Shown here piece by piece: positions 63,171 through 64,000 of a stretch of DNA of 64,000 bases. A program made the position numbers and the translations under genes. The stretch covers positions 24,695,684 through 24,759,683 of the forward strand of contig OZ023208.1 of NCBI GenBank assembly GCA_963995525.1, written 5' to 3'. Each line of letters opens with the position of its first letter. Position 1 is the stretch's first letter. The notes beneath the pieces are model-generated. The model was given only the letters and a program-made list of their open reading frames with translations, searched no databases and was not told where the DNA came from. This DNA is from Escarpia spicata (taxonomy: Eukaryota; Annelida; Polychaeta; Sabellida; Siboglinidae).

Positions 63171-64000
63171 CTATACCGGCTTAACTTAAACTCCTGGTTT
63201 CAAATAATTCAGCATTTCATATATTTCTATGACAGATGAATATGGCTGTGAATCCTCGAAGTGGTTACTTGGTAACTGGTAAATGCACAGTGGATTGATT
63301 TATTAATAAAAGTTGATCTACGGTAGAAATGGGTTTGCTTGAAGCTGGAGAGAAAATAGGTAAACTTCGAATTCGAAGTTTGTGTATTGCAGTAATAACA
63401 GAGTTGTCTGGATAGGGTTCAAAGCTCAGGTCGTCATGAATATTCGGGATAATCACTTTGAAATTAAACACATTCCACTGCTAAATGATACCTACACTAA
63501 TTACACGTAGATCAGGAAAACGTACCTCGTCCATGTATCCGGTGAAATATTTATCTTTATACGTCAACCCGATAGTCATAGGACTGTACCTCTCCCGTAT
63601 GTGTCCTACAGGCAGACACATACATGTATTACTGAACGTTCTGCAGGATAGTTATTTTATTGACTGCAATTGTATATTATATTAACTATCCTGGAGACTG
63701 CTATTCAGACGCCAACTTGTTAAAAGGTGAACATACATGCAACAGGTATATTCATCGCTGGGTGTATGCTATGAAGAAATACATGTACACTCAACATACA
63801 TTATGTAGTATCACACACGCTGTAGCTGTTTGTGGCTTTGTGCAACCATTTGAAACTAACCATCATTCACCTAATACACGAAGCAGAACAGTCCACCATA
63901 CGTTGGCGCCTTTGTCTCCTGCATGGCAATGGTAGTCATGGAAATATTGTATCTGATTATCAGTGATTGTTGCAGACAAGAGAAGAAGAAGACTAACACA

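Larger units (their letters stand above)
60640..64000. other. Intergenic DNA with repeats, no gene recognised
   Basis: Apart from the 64-bp array, (TA)n runs and a LINE tail, the small ORFs (e.g. minus 62469-62810, minus 63265-63471) show no family features. Confidence 0.45.

Overview
This is animal (metazoan) nuclear DNA: large AT-rich introns, GT-AG splice sites, tRNA-derived SINEs, LINE tails, DNA transposons, a tyrosine-recombinase (DIRS-type) retrotransposon and very many minisatellites. Three conserved protein genes can be rebuilt exon by exon. Their reading frames close across every junction, which is the main support for the exon limits given. The species is not certain. A marine invertebrate is likely. 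A lancelet (amphioxus) is my favoured but unproven guess, because I recall (unverified) reports of minisatellites lying across exon-intron junctions in amphioxus, and because of the vertebrate-like ORC1/PRPF38A arrangement.

Layout. (1) 1-20503, plus strand: the 3' end of BIRC6 (BRUCE/Apollon), 14 exons encoding the last 442 residues, including the complete C-terminal UBC (E2) domain with its catalytic cysteine. (2) 20504-24640: 3'UTR/intergenic DNA. (3) 25315-32556, minus strand: complete PRPF38A, 9 exons, 345 residues, a spliceosomal B-complex factor with a Glu-rich and an Arg/Ser-Asp-rich tail. (4) 32557-32851: a 295-bp shared divergent promoter with a perfect E2F site and a CCAAT box. (5) 32852-57869, plus strand: complete ORC1, 17 exons, 1042 residues (BAH domain, disordered basic middle, AAA+ ATPase, winged helix). 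(6) 57870-64000: no recognisable gene; MITE, LINE tails, a 64-bp tandem repeat and microsatellites.

The most striking property is a set of minisatellites whose repeat unit carries a gene-processing signal. BIRC6 has an acceptor repeated 3 times (2374), an acceptor repeated about 57 times (12199) and a donor repeated about 56 times (16294). ORC1 has an acceptor plus exon start repeated 11 times at exactly 54-nt spacing with the frame open throughout (55832-56372). In PRPF38A the last codons plus the stop codon are repeated about 17 times into the 3'UTR (24645-25350). Further minisatellites lie close to splice sites or inside the DIRS element. This recurrent exon-edge expansion is the best candidate in the window for an under-described phenomenon.

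Functionally, ORC1 (replication licensing) and PRPF38A (splicing) share one promoter. BIRC6 (ubiquitin ligase/apoptosis inhibitor) converges on PRPF38A tail to tail and has no evident functional link to it.
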